From Streptosporangium carneum (GTDB lineage Bacteria > Actinomycetota > Actinomycetes > Streptosporangiales > Streptosporangiaceae), in NCBI RefSeq assembly GCF_027922005.1, contig NZ_BSEV01000005.1:1-64000 (forward strand): a stretch of DNA of 64,000 nucleotides. The letters are read 5' to 3'. The notes under the pieces were generated by a model. The model was given only the letters and a program-made list of their open reading frames with translations, had not been told where the DNA came from and ran no database searches. Position 1 is the first letter of the stretch. Each line of letters opens with the position of its first letter. The translations under genes and the position numbers were made by a program. Of the stretch, positions 9,703-19,359 are shown piece by piece.

Positions 9703-12033
9703 GTGGAGGGTGTCCACAGCAGTGAAGCCGTCATCGACAACGGCTCCTTCGGTACGCGCACCATCCGGTTCGAGACCGGGCGGCTCGCGCGCCAGGCGGC
9801 GGGTTCGGCCGTCGTCTACCTCGACGACGAGACGATGATCCTGTCGGCGACCACGGCGTCCAAGAGCCCCAAGGAGAACTTCGACTTCTTCCCGCTCACG
9901 GTGGACGTCGAGGAGCGCATGTACGCCGCGGGCCGCATCCCCGGCTCGTTCTTCCGGCGTGAGGGCCGTCCCTCCGAGGACGCCATCCTCACCTGCCGCC
10001 TCATCGACAGGCCGCTGCGCCCCTCGTTCGTCAAGGGGCTGCGCAACGAGATCCAGGTTGTCGCCACCATCATGGCGCTCAACCCCGACCACCTCTACGA
10101 CGTGGTCGCGATCAACGCCGCGTCCCTGTCGACCCAGCTCGCCGGGCTGCCCTTCTCCGGGCCGATCGGCGGCGTGCGCGTCGCCCTGATCGAGGGCCAG
10201 TGGGTCGCCTTCCCGACCCACTCCGAGCTGGAGAACGCCACCTTCGACATGGTGGTCGCGGGCCGCGTCCTCGACGACGGCGACGTCGCGATCATGATGG
10301 TCGAGGCCGAGTCCACCCGTGACACGCTCAAGCTCATCGGGGAGGGCGCCGTCGCGCCGACCGAGGAGACCGTGGCGCAGGGCCTGGAGGCGTCCAAGCC
10401 GTTCATCAAGGTGCTCTGCGAGGCGCAGTCCAAGATCGCCAAGGTGGCGGCGAAGGAGACCCGCGAGTACCCCGTGTTCCTCGACTACCAGGACGACGTC
10501 CTGGAGGCCGTGACCAACGCGGTCAAGAGCGAGCTCGCCGCCGCGCTGACCATCGCGGCCAAGCAGGAGCGCGAGACCGAGCTCGACCGCGTCAAGGCGC
10601 TGGCGGCCGAGAAGGTCGCCCCCGACTTCGAGGGCCGCGAGAAGGAGATCGGCGCCGCGTTCCGGTCGCTGACCAAGAAGCTCATGCGCGAGCGGGTCAT
10701 CTCCGAGGGCGTCCGCATCGACGGCCGGGGCGTCAAGGACATCCGTCAGCTCAACGCCGAGGTCCACGTCGTGCCCCGCGTGCACGGCTCGGCCCTGTTC
10801 GAGCGCGGCGAGACCCAGATCCTGGGCATCACCACCCTCAACATGCTCCGCATGGAGCAGATGATCGACACGCTCAACCCCGAGCGCACCAAGCGCTACA
10901 TGCACAACTACAACTTCCCGCCCTACTCCACCGGGGAGACGGGCCGGGTCGGCTCGCCCAAGCGCCGCGAGATCGGCCACGGCGCGCTCGCCGAGCGGGC
11001 GCTCCTGCCGGTCCTGCCGACCCGCGAGGAGTTCCCCTACGCCATCCGCCAGGTGTCGGAGGCGCTGGGCTCCAACGGCTCGACCTCCATGGGCTCGGTC
11101 TGCGCCTCGACCATGTCGCTGCTCGACGCCGGAGTCCCCCTCAAGGGCATCGTCGCGGGCATCGCGATGGGCCTCATCAACGAGGGCGACCAGTACGTCA
11201 CGCTGACCGACATCCTCGGCGCCGAGGACGCCATGGGCGACATGGACTTCAAGGTCGCGGGCACCAAGGACGTCATCACCGCCCTCCAGCTCGACACCAA
11301 GCTCGACGGCATCCCCGCCTCGGTCCTGGCCGCCGCGCTGAAGCAGGCGAAGGGCGCGCGCCTGGCCATCATCGACGTGATGCAGGAGGCCATCGACTCC
11401 CCGGCGGAGATGAACGCGACGGCTCCGCGCATCATCACGATCAAGGTCCCGGTCGACAAGATCGGCGAGGTCATCGGCCCGAAGGGCAAGATGATCAACC
11501 AGATCCAGGACGACACCGGCGCCGAGATCACGATCGAGGACGACGGAACCATCTACATCGGCGCCACCGACGGCCCGTCCGCCGAGGCGGCCAGGTCGGC
11601 GATCAACGCCATCGCCAACCCGCACATGCCGGAGGTCGGCGAGCGCTACCTGGGCACGGTCGTCAAGATCGCCGCCTTCGGCGCCTTCGTCTCCCTCATG
11701 CCGGGCAAGGACGGCCTCCTGCACGTCTCCCAGATCCGCAAGCTGCACGGCGGCAAGCGCATCGAGAACGTCGAGGACGTCATGAACGTCGGTGAGAAGG
11801 TCCAGGTGGAGATCGCCGAGATCGACTCGCGCGGCAAGCTCTCCCTGGTCCCCGTCGAGGTCATCGAGAAGGAGGCCGCGGCCAAGGCCGAGAGCGGCGC
11901 GGCCGAGGAGGAGCCGCAGGCTCCTGCCGAGGAGCGTCCCCGCGAGGAGTCGCGGCCCCGCCGCACCCGCACCCGCAGCAGCAGCGGCGGCGGCGGTGGC
12001 GCGAGCCGCGGGGGAGAAGACCGCAACTCGTGA
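9703..12033 (+). CDS. pnp: Polyribonucleotide nucleotidyltransferase (PNPase)
   Basis: Phosphorolytic 3'-5' exoribonuclease and RNA tailing enzyme. The 776-residue protein contains two RNase PH-like cores ([16 protein letters not shown] at the start; [14 protein letters not shown] and [16 protein letters not shown] in the second). A KH domain ([20 protein letters not shown]) and an S1 domain ([21 protein letters not shown]) follow, then a Glu/Arg/Ser-rich tail. The start is GTG 9703 behind AAGGAGG. The TGA overlaps the GTG of the M16 peptidase gene, so the two are coupled. Confidence 0.97.
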   Translation: MEGVHSSEAVIDNGSFGTRTIRFETGRLARQAAGSAVVYLDDETMILSATTASKSPKENFDFFPLTVDVEERMYAAGRIPGSFFRREGRPSEDAILTCRLIDRPLRPSFVKGLRNEIQVVATIMALNPDHLYDVVAINAASLSTQLAGLPFSGPIGGVRVALIEGQWVAFPTHSELENATFDMVVAGRVLDDGDVAIMMVEAESTRDTLKLIGEGAVAPTEETVAQGLEASKPFIKVLCEAQSKIAKVAAKETREYPVFLDYQDDVLEAVTNAVKSELAAALTIAAKQERETELDRVKALAAEKVAPDFEGREKEIGAAFRSLTKKLMRERVISEGVRIDGRGVKDIRQLNAEVHVVPRVHGSALFERGETQILGITTLNMLRMEQMIDTLNPERTKRYMHNYNFPPYSTGETGRVGSPKRREIGHGALAERALLPVLPTREEFPYAIRQVSEALGSNGSTSMGSVCASTMSLLDAGVPLKGIVAGIAMGLINEGDQYVTLTDILGAEDAMGDMDFKVAGTKDVITALQLDTKLDGIPASVLAAALKQAKGARLAIIDVMQEAIDSPAEMNATAPRIITIKVPVDKIGEVIGPKGKMINQIQDDTGAEITIEDDGTIYIGATDGPSAEAARSAINAIANPHMPEVGERYLGTVVKIAAFGAFVSLMPGKDGLLHVSQIRKLHGGKRIENVEDVMNVGEKVQVEIAEIDSRGKLSLVPVEVIEKEAAAKAESGAAEEEPQAPAEERPREESRPRRTRTRSSSGGGGGASRGGEDRNS

Positions 12034-13340
12034 TCACCACCACTCTGCACCCCGGCAAAGACGGTGCCGGGGTCGTGCGGCGCACCGTCCTCCCCGGTGG
12101 CCTCCGGGTGGTGACCGAGTCCATGCCGACCGTGCGTTCCGTCGCGGTCGGCATGTGGGTCGGCATCGGATCGAGGGACGAGGCCCCCGAGCACACGGGG
12201 GCCTCCCACTTCCTTGAGCACCTGCTGTTCAAGGGCACCCCCACGCGGGACGCGCTGGAGATCTCCGCGGCGATCGAGGGCATCGGCGGTGAGATCAACG
12301 CCTTCACCGCCAAGGAGTACACCTGCTACTACGCGCGGGTCCTCGACGAGGACCTGCCGCTGGCGGTCGACGTCCTCGCCGACGTGATCACCTCCTCGCT
12401 CATCACTGCCGAGGACGTCGAGGCCGAGCGCGGCGTGATCCTCGAGGAGATCGCCATGCACGACGACGATCCCTCGGACGTGGTGCACGAGCAGTTCTCC
12501 GCTGCCCTGTACGGCGACACGCCCGTCGGCCGCCCCATCCTCGGCACGGTCGACTCGATCAAGGCGCTGTCACGCGACCGGATCGCGGAGTACTACCGCC
12601 GTTACTACCTGCCCTCGCACACGGTCGTGGCCGTCGCGGGCAACGTCGATCACGAGCGGGTGGTCGAGCTGGTGGCGACCGCCTACGAGCGGGCGGGCGC
12701 GCTGGGCGGCGACGAGCAGCCCATCGAGCCTCGGCTCGGCGGCGCGGAGGTCCCCTACCTGTCCGGCGTCACGGTGCTCGACCGGGCGACGGAGCAGGCG
12801 AACCTGGTGCTGGGCACCGCCGCCCTGTCGCGCAACGACGACCGTCGTTTCGCGCTGGGCGTGCTCAACGCCGTGTTCGGCGGAGGCATGTCGTCCCGGC
12901 TGTTCCAGGAGATCCGGGAGAAGCGCGGGCTGGCCTACTCCGCCTACAGCTACACCTCGGCCTACTCCGACACCGGCCAGTTCGGCATCTACGTCGGCTG
13001 CCTGCCGCCGAAGATCGACGAGGTCCTCAAGGTGGCGCGGGCCGAGCTGGCCCAGCTGATCGCGCACGGCATCACCGAGGAGGAGATCGTCCTCGGCAAG
13101 GGACAGATGCGAGGCGGTCTCGTGCTCGGTCTCGAGGACACCGGGTCGCGGATGTCCAGGCTGGGCAAGAGCGAGCTGGTGCACGAGAAGCTGATGTCGG
13201 TCGACGAGGTGCTCGGCAGGATCGAGGCCGTCACCCTCGAGGAGATCCAGACCGTGGGCAGGGACATCCTGACACGACCCATGACCCTGGCGGTCGTGGG
13301 TCCCTACGGTGACAGGGACTTCTCCTCGGCACTGGAGTGA
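12030..13340 (+). CDS. M16 family zinc peptidase (processing peptidase-like)
   Basis: Pitrilysin-superfamily metallopeptidase, 436 residues, comparable to mitochondrial processing peptidase beta subunits and to the PepR protein encoded beside pnp in other actinomycetes. The inverted zinc motif [11 protein letters not shown] (HxxEH, near residue 63) and downstream Glu ([17 protein letters not shown]) are present, so it should be catalytic. The second half has the R-Y/F-type loop region ([17 protein letters not shown]). Its GTG start overlaps the pnp stop, and a strong terminator follows. The physiological substrate is unknown. Confidence 0.88.
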   Translation: MITTTLHPGKDGAGVVRRTVLPGGLRVVTESMPTVRSVAVGMWVGIGSRDEAPEHTGASHFLEHLLFKGTPTRDALEISAAIEGIGGEINAFTAKEYTCYYARVLDEDLPLAVDVLADVITSSLITAEDVEAERGVILEEIAMHDDDPSDVVHEQFSAALYGDTPVGRPILGTVDSIKALSRDRIAEYYRRYYLPSHTVVAVAGNVDHERVVELVATAYERAGALGGDEQPIEPRLGGAEVPYLSGVTVLDRATEQANLVLGTAALSRNDDRRFALGVLNAVFGGGMSSRLFQEIREKRGLAYSAYSYTSAYSDTGQFGIYVGCLPPKIDEVLKVARAELAQLIAHGITEEEIVLGKGQMRGGLVLGLEDTGSRMSRLGKSELVHEKLMSVDEVLGRIEAVTLEEIQTVGRDILTRPMTLAVVGPYGDRDFSSALE

Positions 13341-13366
13341 GAACGCCGTAGCCAGGCGCAGCCGGG

Positions 13367-13405
13367 GAGCCGGGGCCGTGCGGACCATCCGCACGGCCCC
13401 GGCTC
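13367..13405 (+). terminator. Terminator after the pnp-M16 operon
   Basis: A perfect 17-bp stem: 13367-13383 (GAGCCGGGGCCGTGCGG) pairs with 13389-13405, with loop ACCAT. It begins 26 bp after the peptidase stop and has no T-run, consistent with actinobacterial terminators. Confidence 0.8.
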
Positions 13406-13557
13406 TCCGCGTTCTCACGGGTCGCGCCCGCGGTGTTCCCGCCGCCACCGGCTGATCCGCGCTCTCACGTCGCGCGTCGTGTTCCGCGGTGCCGGCAGGC
13501 GACCTACGACGGCGCAGCGACAGAGGGTTGCGTCGGGTTCCCCGGTCCAGGTGAGGA

Positions 13558-14307
<750 letters not shown>

Positions 14308-14365
14308 GCCCGCGGGCCTGAGACGCCCGCCGGATTCGCCGGGCCGGGCCGTTCCCGGGCCGCTG

Positions 14366-14371
14366 TATGCT
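14366..14371 (+). promoter_or_regulatory. Putative -10 box of the GNAT gene
   Basis: TATGCT ends eight bases before the ATG at 14380, and there is no Shine-Dalgarno in between. It matches the leaderless pattern seen at several other genes in the window. Confidence 0.35.
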
Positions 14372-14379
14372 CCGCTTCC

Positions 14380-14889
14380 ATGACAGACACCCACTCTCCG
14401 TCCTCGGACGAGGTCCGCTGGGCGGAGCCGGGGGAGCTCGCGGGACTCGTGGCGGTCGAGACCGCGGCCGACGGGATGTTCGCCCAGGTGGGGATCACCT
14501 TTCCGGCCGGGACCACGATGGTCGAGGAGACCGACGACCCGTCGCGCGTGCTGGTCGCGGGGGATCCGCCGGTTGGGTTCGCCATGATCGGCTGGGTGGA
14601 CGGCCACGTCCATCTCGACCAGCTCGCGGTCCGTCCCGACCGCGGTCGGCGGGGCGTCGGCAGCGTTCTGCTGGAGGCGGTCTGCGACCACGCGGCCTCC
14701 ACAGGGGCGGCGGCCGTGACACTGACGACCTTCCGGGACGTGCCCTGGAACGCGCCGTGGTACGCCCGGCGCGGCTTCGCCGTGCTCGGGGAGGAGGAGT
14801 GGGGACCCGAGCTGGCCGCGCTGGTGGTCCACGAGCGGGAGCTGGGCATCGAGCTCGCCCCCAGGGTCGTGATGCGCAGGATCCTTTGA
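14380..14889 (+). CDS. GNAT family N-acetyltransferase
   Basis: Acetyl-CoA-dependent acyltransferase of the GNAT fold, 169 residues. Motif A, HLDQLAVRPDRGRRGVGSVL (near residues 79-98), carries the Q/RxxGxG/A pyrophosphate loop. The C-terminal WYARRGFAVLGEEEWG is the usual motif B region of small-molecule or toxin acetyltransferases. The substrate cannot be told from sequence. The gene stands alone between dapB and the opposing sensor kinase gene. Confidence 0.82.
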   Translation: MTDTHSPSSDEVRWAEPGELAGLVAVETAADGMFAQVGITFPAGTTMVEETDDPSRVLVAGDPPVGFAMIGWVDGHVHLDQLAVRPDRGRRGVGSVLLEAVCDHAASTGAAAVTLTTFRDVPWNAPWYARRGFAVLGEEEWGPELAALVVHERELGIELAPRVVMRRIL

Positions 14890-14933
14890 CCCTGTGACGC
14901 GGAGGGCGCGTCGTTCCGGTTCGGGAGAGCCTG

Positions 14934-14981
14934 GCCGGTGCCGGTGCCGGTGCCGGTGCCGGTGCCGGTGCCGGTGCCGGT
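14934..14981. repeat. Tandem hexanucleotide repeat, (GCCGGT)8
   Basis: Eight exact head-to-tail copies of GCCGGT in the 122-bp gap between the GNAT gene and the 3' end of the sensor kinase gene. Perfect copies suggest recent expansion by slippage, so copy number probably varies between strains. It is outside any gene I call. Confidence 0.95.
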
Positions 14982-15011
14982 GGCTCGGCGGGCCTGACCC
15001 GCACCGGCCCG

Positions 15012-16793
15012 CTACGACGGAAGGCGCAGGGTGAACGTCGTGCGGACCCCCGGCACGCTGGCGACCGTGGCCGTGCCACCGTGCGCCTCGGCCAGGTTGC
15101 GCACGATGGCGAGCCCGAGCCCGCTGCCGCCGGTCCGGCGGCTGCGGGACTTCTCCGCCCGCCAGAACCGGTCGAAGACGTGGGGAAGGTGCTCGGCGCG
15201 GATCCCGATCCCCGTGTCGGTCACCTCGACGACGACCTGGTCGCCGTCCTGGCGGGCGCCCAGCGTGATGTGCCCGCCGCGTGGCGTGTAGCGCAGGGAG
15301 TTGGTCACCAGGTTGCCGACGGCCTGGCGGAGTCGTACCGGATCCGCGGTCAGCAGGGGGTCGCCGACGACCGCGCTGGTCAGCGTGAGCCCTGCGGCCT
15401 CGGCCCGGCCTCGGTGGGCGGTCGTCACCTGGTCGAGAAGGTCGCCGAGGTGGACGGGTTCGAGGTGCAGACGGAGCTTGCCCGCGTCGGCGAGGGCGAG
15501 CTCCTGAAGGTCGTCGACGATGTGCTGCAGGAGCAGGATCTCCTCGACCAGTGAGGCGATCAGCGCGGGGTCCAGTTCGGCGACGCCGTCCTGGGCGGCC
15601 TCCAGCCAGCCCCTGAGGTTGCTCAGCGGTGTGCGCAGCTCGTGGGAGACGTCGCTGACCATGGCCTTGCGTTGCTCCTCCATGCGGTGGAGGTGTTCCG
15701 ACATCTCGTTGAAGGCCGTGGCGAGCTCGCTGATCTCGCCGGTGGTCCTGACCGTGACGCGGGCGGAGCTGTCCCCGTCGCGCATCCGCCGCGCGGCGTG
15801 GGTGAGCGCGTTGACGGGCCCGACCAGGCGCCTGGCCGCCATGACGCTCACGCCCACGGTCAGCACGAGCACGAGGAAGGCGGCGCCGGCGATCGAGGAC
15901 AGCGGGATGCGCTGGCCGGTGGCCTCGGTGGGGGAGCCGATGTACAGGTATGCCGCGGGGGCGACGTAGGGGTCGAGTTGTTCTCTGCGGGCGGTGACGA
16001 CGCAGGAGGAGATCCTCTGGTCGGGTGCGGCGACCGGCGGCGTCGGCTGTTTCTCCCCGGAGACCCAGGTGAAGTCGAGACCGACCGAGCCCTTTTCTGT
16101 GCCCTTGTCCTTGAGGCACCTGCTGACCAGGAGGTTGAGGTGTCTCAACGCGGCTTTCTCGGTACGCGTCGGGGCGCTGAAGGGGGTGGCGTCGCAGACG
16201 CCGACAACGGCGGGGGCCGGAGCCGGCGTCGGGCTCGTCTGCCGAGCGACCCCCTGGCTGAGCGGTGTGACGAGGGGCCTGCCGGTGTTCGAGACGGTCA
16301 CCTGTACGGTCTGCCCGGTGCGGCCCAGGCAGGCGGCGTAGGCGTCGGCGGCCTTCCTCAGCCGGACGCGATCGCGGGCGGACAGCAGGAAAGGACCCGT
16401 CGCGCGGGGATCGATACGGTCCTTGGCCGCCCCCGGCACCAGGGTCACATCCACGGCCAGCGGGTCGACGACGGCCGACACCCTGGCGGGCAGTGGGGTC
16501 CCGGCGGTCGCCGAGTCCGCGATGAGGGCGCCGTTCTCGGTGGCCAGCGCGATGCGGCGGCCGTTCTGGGCGGCGAGGTCGCGCAGGGTGGCGGCGACGC
16601 CCGACCAGTTCGGGTGGCGGGAGGCGTAGCCGAGCAGACTGTCGTTGATCCGGGCGTCGCTGGCCAGCGTCTGGCCCTGCTCGCGCTGGATGGCGCCGGA
16701 GGTGCTGCTGGCGGCCAGCCACGCGGTCGCCGTGATCGAGCAGACCGCCACGACAGCCGAACTCGTGAGCAGCCTGACGAACAACGACCTCAT
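15012..16793 (-). CDS. Membrane sensor histidine kinase
   Basis: Two-component sensor of 593 residues. An N-terminal transmembrane segment (about residues 8-28) is followed by a roughly 270-residue extracellular part containing several Cys. A second transmembrane segment (SSIAGAAFLVLVLTVGVSVM), a HAMP linker, HisKA with phospho-acceptor His in MVSDVSHELRTPLSN, and HATPase_c with N, G1 and G2 boxes (VGNLVTNSLRYTPRGG; DTGIGIR; GSGLGLAIVRNLAEAHGG) complete it. Its start overlaps the stop of the upstream response regulator gene by four bases, so the pair is co-translated. The signal is unknown; the nearby L,D-transpeptidase suggests cell-envelope sensing, by inference only. Confidence 0.93.
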   Translation of the reverse strand: MRSLFVRLLTSSAVVAVCSITATAWLAASSTSGAIQREQGQTLASDARINDSLLGYASRHPNWSGVAATLRDLAAQNGRRIALATENGALIADSATAGTPLPARVSAVVDPLAVDVTLVPGAAKDRIDPRATGPFLLSARDRVRLRKAADAYAACLGRTGQTVQVTVSNTGRPLVTPLSQGVARQTSPTPAPAPAVVGVCDATPFSAPTRTEKAALRHLNLLVSRCLKDKGTEKGSVGLDFTWVSGEKQPTPPVAAPDQRISSCVVTARREQLDPYVAPAAYLYIGSPTEATGQRIPLSSIAGAAFLVLVLTVGVSVMAARRLVGPVNALTHAARRMRDGDSSARVTVRTTGEISELATAFNEMSEHLHRMEEQRKAMVSDVSHELRTPLSNLRGWLEAAQDGVAELDPALIASLVEEILLLQHIVDDLQELALADAGKLRLHLEPVHLGDLLDQVTTAHRGRAEAAGLTLTSAVVGDPLLTADPVRLRQAVGNLVTNSLRYTPRGGHITLGARQDGDQVVVEVTDTGIGIRAEHLPHVFDRFWRAEKSRSRRTGGSGLGLAIVRNLAEAHGGTATVASVPGVRTTFTLRLPS

Positions 16794-17476
16794 GCGCGGG
16801 TCAGTTTGTAGCCGACGCCGTACACGGTCAGCAGCCGGACCGGGCGGCGCGGATCAGGCTCGATCTTCCTGCGCAGGTTCATCACGTGCACGTCGACCGT
16901 GCGTTCGGTGATGAACCTGTCGAAGCCGTGGATGCGCTCCAGCAACTGCTGCCTGGTGAACACCCGTTCCGGCTCGGCGGCCAGCGCCTCGATGATCCGG
17001 AACTCCGCGAGCGTGCAGTCCACCGGCGTGTCCGCCGCGGTGACGGTGTGCCTGACCGGGTCCACAAGGAGATCGCCCGCCTGGAACACCCGCCGATCGG
17101 CGTCCTGGGACTTCCCGCTACGGCGCAGCAGGGTCCGCACGCGGGCCATCAGCTCACGCGGGCTGTACGGCTTGGCGACGTAGTCGTCAGCGCCGAGGTC
17201 GAGCCCCAGCAGCAGATCGTCCTCGGTGGACCTGGCGGTCACCATCAGGATCGGCAGGTCGGACTCGGCGCGCAGCACCCGGCAGACGTCCAGCCCGTCA
17301 ACCTTCGGCATCATCACGTCGAGCACCACGAGGGCGGGATTCGCCCGCCTCGCCTCGTCGATCGCGGAACGCCCGTCGTGCACGACGACGACCTCGTGGC
17401 CCTCCCGCTCCAGGTACCGCCTGAGCAGTTCGGCCTGTTTGGGGTCGTCCTCGGCGACCAGCACGTACGCGCACAT
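16790..17476 (-). CDS. OmpR-family response regulator
   Basis: 228-residue regulator with an N-terminal receiver domain (acidic pocket AEDDPK, phospho-acceptor Asp in VLDVMMPKVDG, Lys in DYVAKPYSPREL). A C-terminal winged helix follows, with recognition region TRQQLLERIHGFDRFITERTV and the wing GYKLTRA. It is first in the operon with the histidine kinase. The start is ATG 17476; the L,D-transpeptidase gene is divergent 90 bp away and is a natural candidate target. Confidence 0.95.
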   Translation of the reverse strand: MCAYVLVAEDDPKQAELLRRYLEREGHEVVVVHDGRSAIDEARRANPALVVLDVMMPKVDGLDVCRVLRAESDLPILMVTARSTEDDLLLGLDLGADDYVAKPYSPRELMARVRTLLRRSGKSQDADRRVFQAGDLLVDPVRHTVTAADTPVDCTLAEFRIIEALAAEPERVFTRQQLLERIHGFDRFITERTVDVHVMNLRRKIEPDPRRPVRLLTVYGVGYKLTRA

Positions 17477-17523
17477 GGGCTGAGGCTATGCCCTTGTCAG
17501 GGGTGCACATGGGATCCGCACGA

Positions 17524-17548
17524 CAACCAAACAGGTTCCAAACATTCT
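17524..17548. promoter_or_regulatory. Repeat-containing divergent promoter region
   Basis: Between the response regulator and the L,D-transpeptidase gene, ACCAAACAG (17526-17534) and TCCAAACAT (17537-17545) form near-direct repeats eleven bases apart, one helical turn. This is the usual arrangement for OmpR-family dimers. That the adjacent regulator binds here is inference. Confidence 0.3.
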
Positions 17549-17566
17549 GCCGTCAGGCTGCGGCAG

Positions 17567-18289
17567 GTGAGAACCAACCTGCTTCGTACGGCTGCCGCGA
17601 CGGCACTCGCCCTCCTGCTGACCGGCTGCGTGGGCAGCGCGAGCGGCGCCGGCAGCGTGAACGGCGCCGTACGGCCCGAGTCGGTGACCGCCGCCAGTTC
17701 GAAGATCGCGACCGTCAGGGGATCTCGGATCACGGTCTACGGAAACAGGGGAGGGGGATCGCGCAGGACGATCACGAGCCCCAACGACTACGGCGTGGCG
17801 CGTGTCTTCCTGGTGGAACGCGACGAGGGCGAGTGGCTCCAGGTGCTGCTGCCGATCCGGCCGAACGGCAGCAAGGGCTGGATCAAGGCCGCCGACGTGA
17901 CGCTCGCGGAGACCTCCTATCGGGTGGAGATCGATCGCGGGGCGTTCAGGTTCACGGTCTATGACGGCGACAGGGCCGTCAGGACGGGCAGGGTCGCGAC
18001 GGGCGAGGCGGGCACGCCGACACCTCCAGGTCGTTACTTCTTCACCGAGCTGGTGAGGCCCGCCGACCAGGGCGGGGCCTACGGCGCCTACGCCTTCGGG
18101 CTGAGCGGCTTCTCGCCGGTGCTGAAGAGCTTCGCCGGCGGCCCAGGCCAGCTGGCGATCCACGGGACGAACAAGCCCTCCGCCATCGGCACGCGCGCCA
18201 GTCACGGCTGCGTCCGGATCGGCAACGACGACATCACCTGGATGGCGAAGAACCTGGCGATCGGCACTCCGGTCGTCGTACGGGGCTGA
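17567..18289 (+). CDS. L,D-transpeptidase lipoprotein (YkuD domain)
   Basis: Exported enzyme that forms 3-3 crosslinks in peptidoglycan or attaches proteins to it. The 240-residue protein begins with a short lipoprotein signal (ALALLLTGC, lipobox Cys near residue 19). An SH3-like stretch follows, then a YkuD catalytic domain with IHGTNKPSAIGTRASHGCVR, holding the His and Cys catalytic pair. The GTG at 17567 places the signal peptide at the N-terminus; in-frame codons upstream are antisense to the regulator gene. A small secreted peptide gene follows after 29 bp. Confidence 0.9.
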   Translation: MRTNLLRTAAATALALLLTGCVGSASGAGSVNGAVRPESVTAASSKIATVRGSRITVYGNRGGGSRRTITSPNDYGVARVFLVERDEGEWLQVLLPIRPNGSKGWIKAADVTLAETSYRVEIDRGAFRFTVYDGDRAVRTGRVATGEAGTPTPPGRYFFTELVRPADQGGAYGAYAFGLSGFSPVLKSFAGGPGQLAIHGTNKPSAIGTRASHGCVRIGNDDITWMAKNLAIGTPVVVRG

Positions 18290-18318
18290 GGCCCGACATG
18301 AATGAGAAGGGGAACCCT

Positions 18319-18528
18319 ATGAAGATCAAGTCCATGCTCACCGGCATCGGCGCGGCGCTGGTCCTGGCTGCGGGCCTCGCGGGCTTCGCGGGCACGGCCG
18401 CGGCCGAGCCCAAGCCCGTGAAGCCGTCCGCCAGCCCCGCCCCGGTGCCGGCCGAGGACCGGCCCACGGCCAAGTCGACGGCGGGTCCGGAGGAGCCCGT
18501 CGTCGTCAGGCCGGCCTACACCGGCTGA
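18319..18528 (+). CDS. Small secreted Pro-rich protein, function unknown
   Basis: 69 residues: a clear Sec signal peptide (MKIKSMLTGIGAALVLAAGL, cleavage after about AAA-EP) and a mature part of about 40 residues rich in Pro, Lys and Ala. The start at ATG 18319 has AGAAGGGG just upstream. It lies 29 bp after the L,D-transpeptidase gene and before a strong terminator, so the two are probably co-transcribed. No family is recognised; a cell-wall-associated or transpeptidase-linked role is only suggested by context. Confidence 0.65.
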   Translation: MKIKSMLTGIGAALVLAAGLAGFAGTAAAEPKPVKPSASPAPVPAEDRPTAKSTAGPEEPVVVRPAYTG

Positions 18529-18601
18529 TCGCGGTGCGGCCGCAGGCCTCGGGCCCGCGGCCGCGCCTTGGCACCCACGGCCCCGCCGTGAGACGCGCCA
18601 C

Positions 18602-18648
18602 CCGGTGGGGAGCCGGCCGGTTCTGGGGCCCGGCCGGCTCCCCACCGG
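18602..18648 (+). terminator. Strong terminator hairpin
   Basis: A perfect 19-bp inverted repeat: arm 18602-18620 pairs with 18630-18648, separated by a 9-nt loop. It closes the transpeptidase/small-peptide unit just before the tenA promoter region. Confidence 0.85.
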
Positions 18649-18660
18649 CCACGGGGCGGA

Positions 18661-18666
18661 TAGCAT
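18661..18666 (+). promoter_or_regulatory. Putative leaderless -10 box of tenA
   Basis: TAGCAT seven bases upstream of the GTG at 18674, directly after the terminator and with no Shine-Dalgarno. It matches the leaderless TANNNT arrangement found at dapA, dapB and ftsK. Confidence 0.4.
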
Positions 18667-18673
18667 CGCTGGC

Positions 18674-19339
18674 GTGAGCCGGTTCCGAGATGAGTTGTGG
18701 CAGGTGGTCGACGGTGTCTACGGCCAGATCCTGGCTCACCCGTTTCTCACGGGGCTGACCGACGGGACACTCCCGCGGGAGGTCTTCCGCCGTTTCGTGG
18801 TGCAGGAGACCCACTTCCTGCCGGACTACGCCCGGGCGCTGGCGGCGTGCGGGGTGAAGGCCGCCGATCCGGCCGCGCTCCAGCGGTTCGCCGGGGACGC
18901 CGCGCGCACGGTCGAGGTCGAGCACAGCCTGCACGTCGAGCTGCTGGCCGCCTTCGGCATGGACGAGGACGACGCGCGCCGCGAGGGCGCGACCCCGACC
19001 ACCGTCGGCTACGCCTCCTACCTGCTGCGCGCCTGCCACCTGGGCGCCTTCCCCGAGGCGCTGGGCGCCATCGTGCCCTGCTACTGGATCTACGCCAGGG
19101 TCGGCGAGGCGCTGCTGAAGCAGTCGTCGCCCGATCCGCTGTACGCCTGGTGGATCGAGACCTACGGCGGCGAGCACTACCAGGAGACCGTCGCAGGGGT
19201 GCTCGACCTGCTCGACGACGTCGCCGCGACGCTTCCTCCGGCCGACAGGGAAAGGCTGTGCGAGCACGCGCTGACCACCGCTCGCTACGAGTGGCTGTTC
19301 TGGGACGCGGCGTGGCGGCGGGAGTCATGGCCGATCTGA
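18674..19339 (+). CDS. tenA: TenA family protein (thiaminase II / aminopyrimidine aminohydrolase)
   Basis: Salvages thiamine pyrimidine breakdown products by hydrolysing aminopyrimidines. The 221-residue all-helical protein has FRRFVVQETHFLPDYARAL near residues 40-58, IVPCYWIYARVG with the catalytic-region Cys near residue 136, and the terminal Glu-containing TTARYEWLFWDAAW. The start at GTG 18674 gives the normal family length. It stands alone, without other thiamine genes. TenA-like proteins without thiaminase activity exist, so the reaction is probable rather than certain. Confidence 0.85.
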   Translation: MSRFRDELWQVVDGVYGQILAHPFLTGLTDGTLPREVFRRFVVQETHFLPDYARALAACGVKAADPAALQRFAGDAARTVEVEHSLHVELLAAFGMDEDDARREGATPTTVGYASYLLRACHLGAFPEALGAIVPCYWIYARVGEALLKQSSPDPLYAWWIETYGGEHYQETVAGVLDLLDDVAATLPPADRERLCEHALTTARYEWLFWDAAWRRESWPI

Positions 19340-19347
19340 GCTGCGGC

Positions 19348-19353
19348 TAACCT
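19348..19353 (+). promoter_or_regulatory. Putative leaderless -10 box of the PucR gene
   Basis: TAACCT six bases before ATG 19360 in the 20-bp gap after tenA; no Shine-Dalgarno fits. No -35 is recognised. Confidence 0.35.
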
Positions 19354-19359
19354 ACTGGT

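Noticed and set aside
9619-11748. A long minus-strand frame antisense to pnp
   Set aside because: Shadow of codon bias; no start signal or domain.
14934-14981. GCCGGT repeat considered as a coding Pro-Ala repeat on the minus strand
   Set aside because: The sensor kinase gene already ends at 15012 with an intact C-terminus; no start or ribosome-binding site for another gene here.
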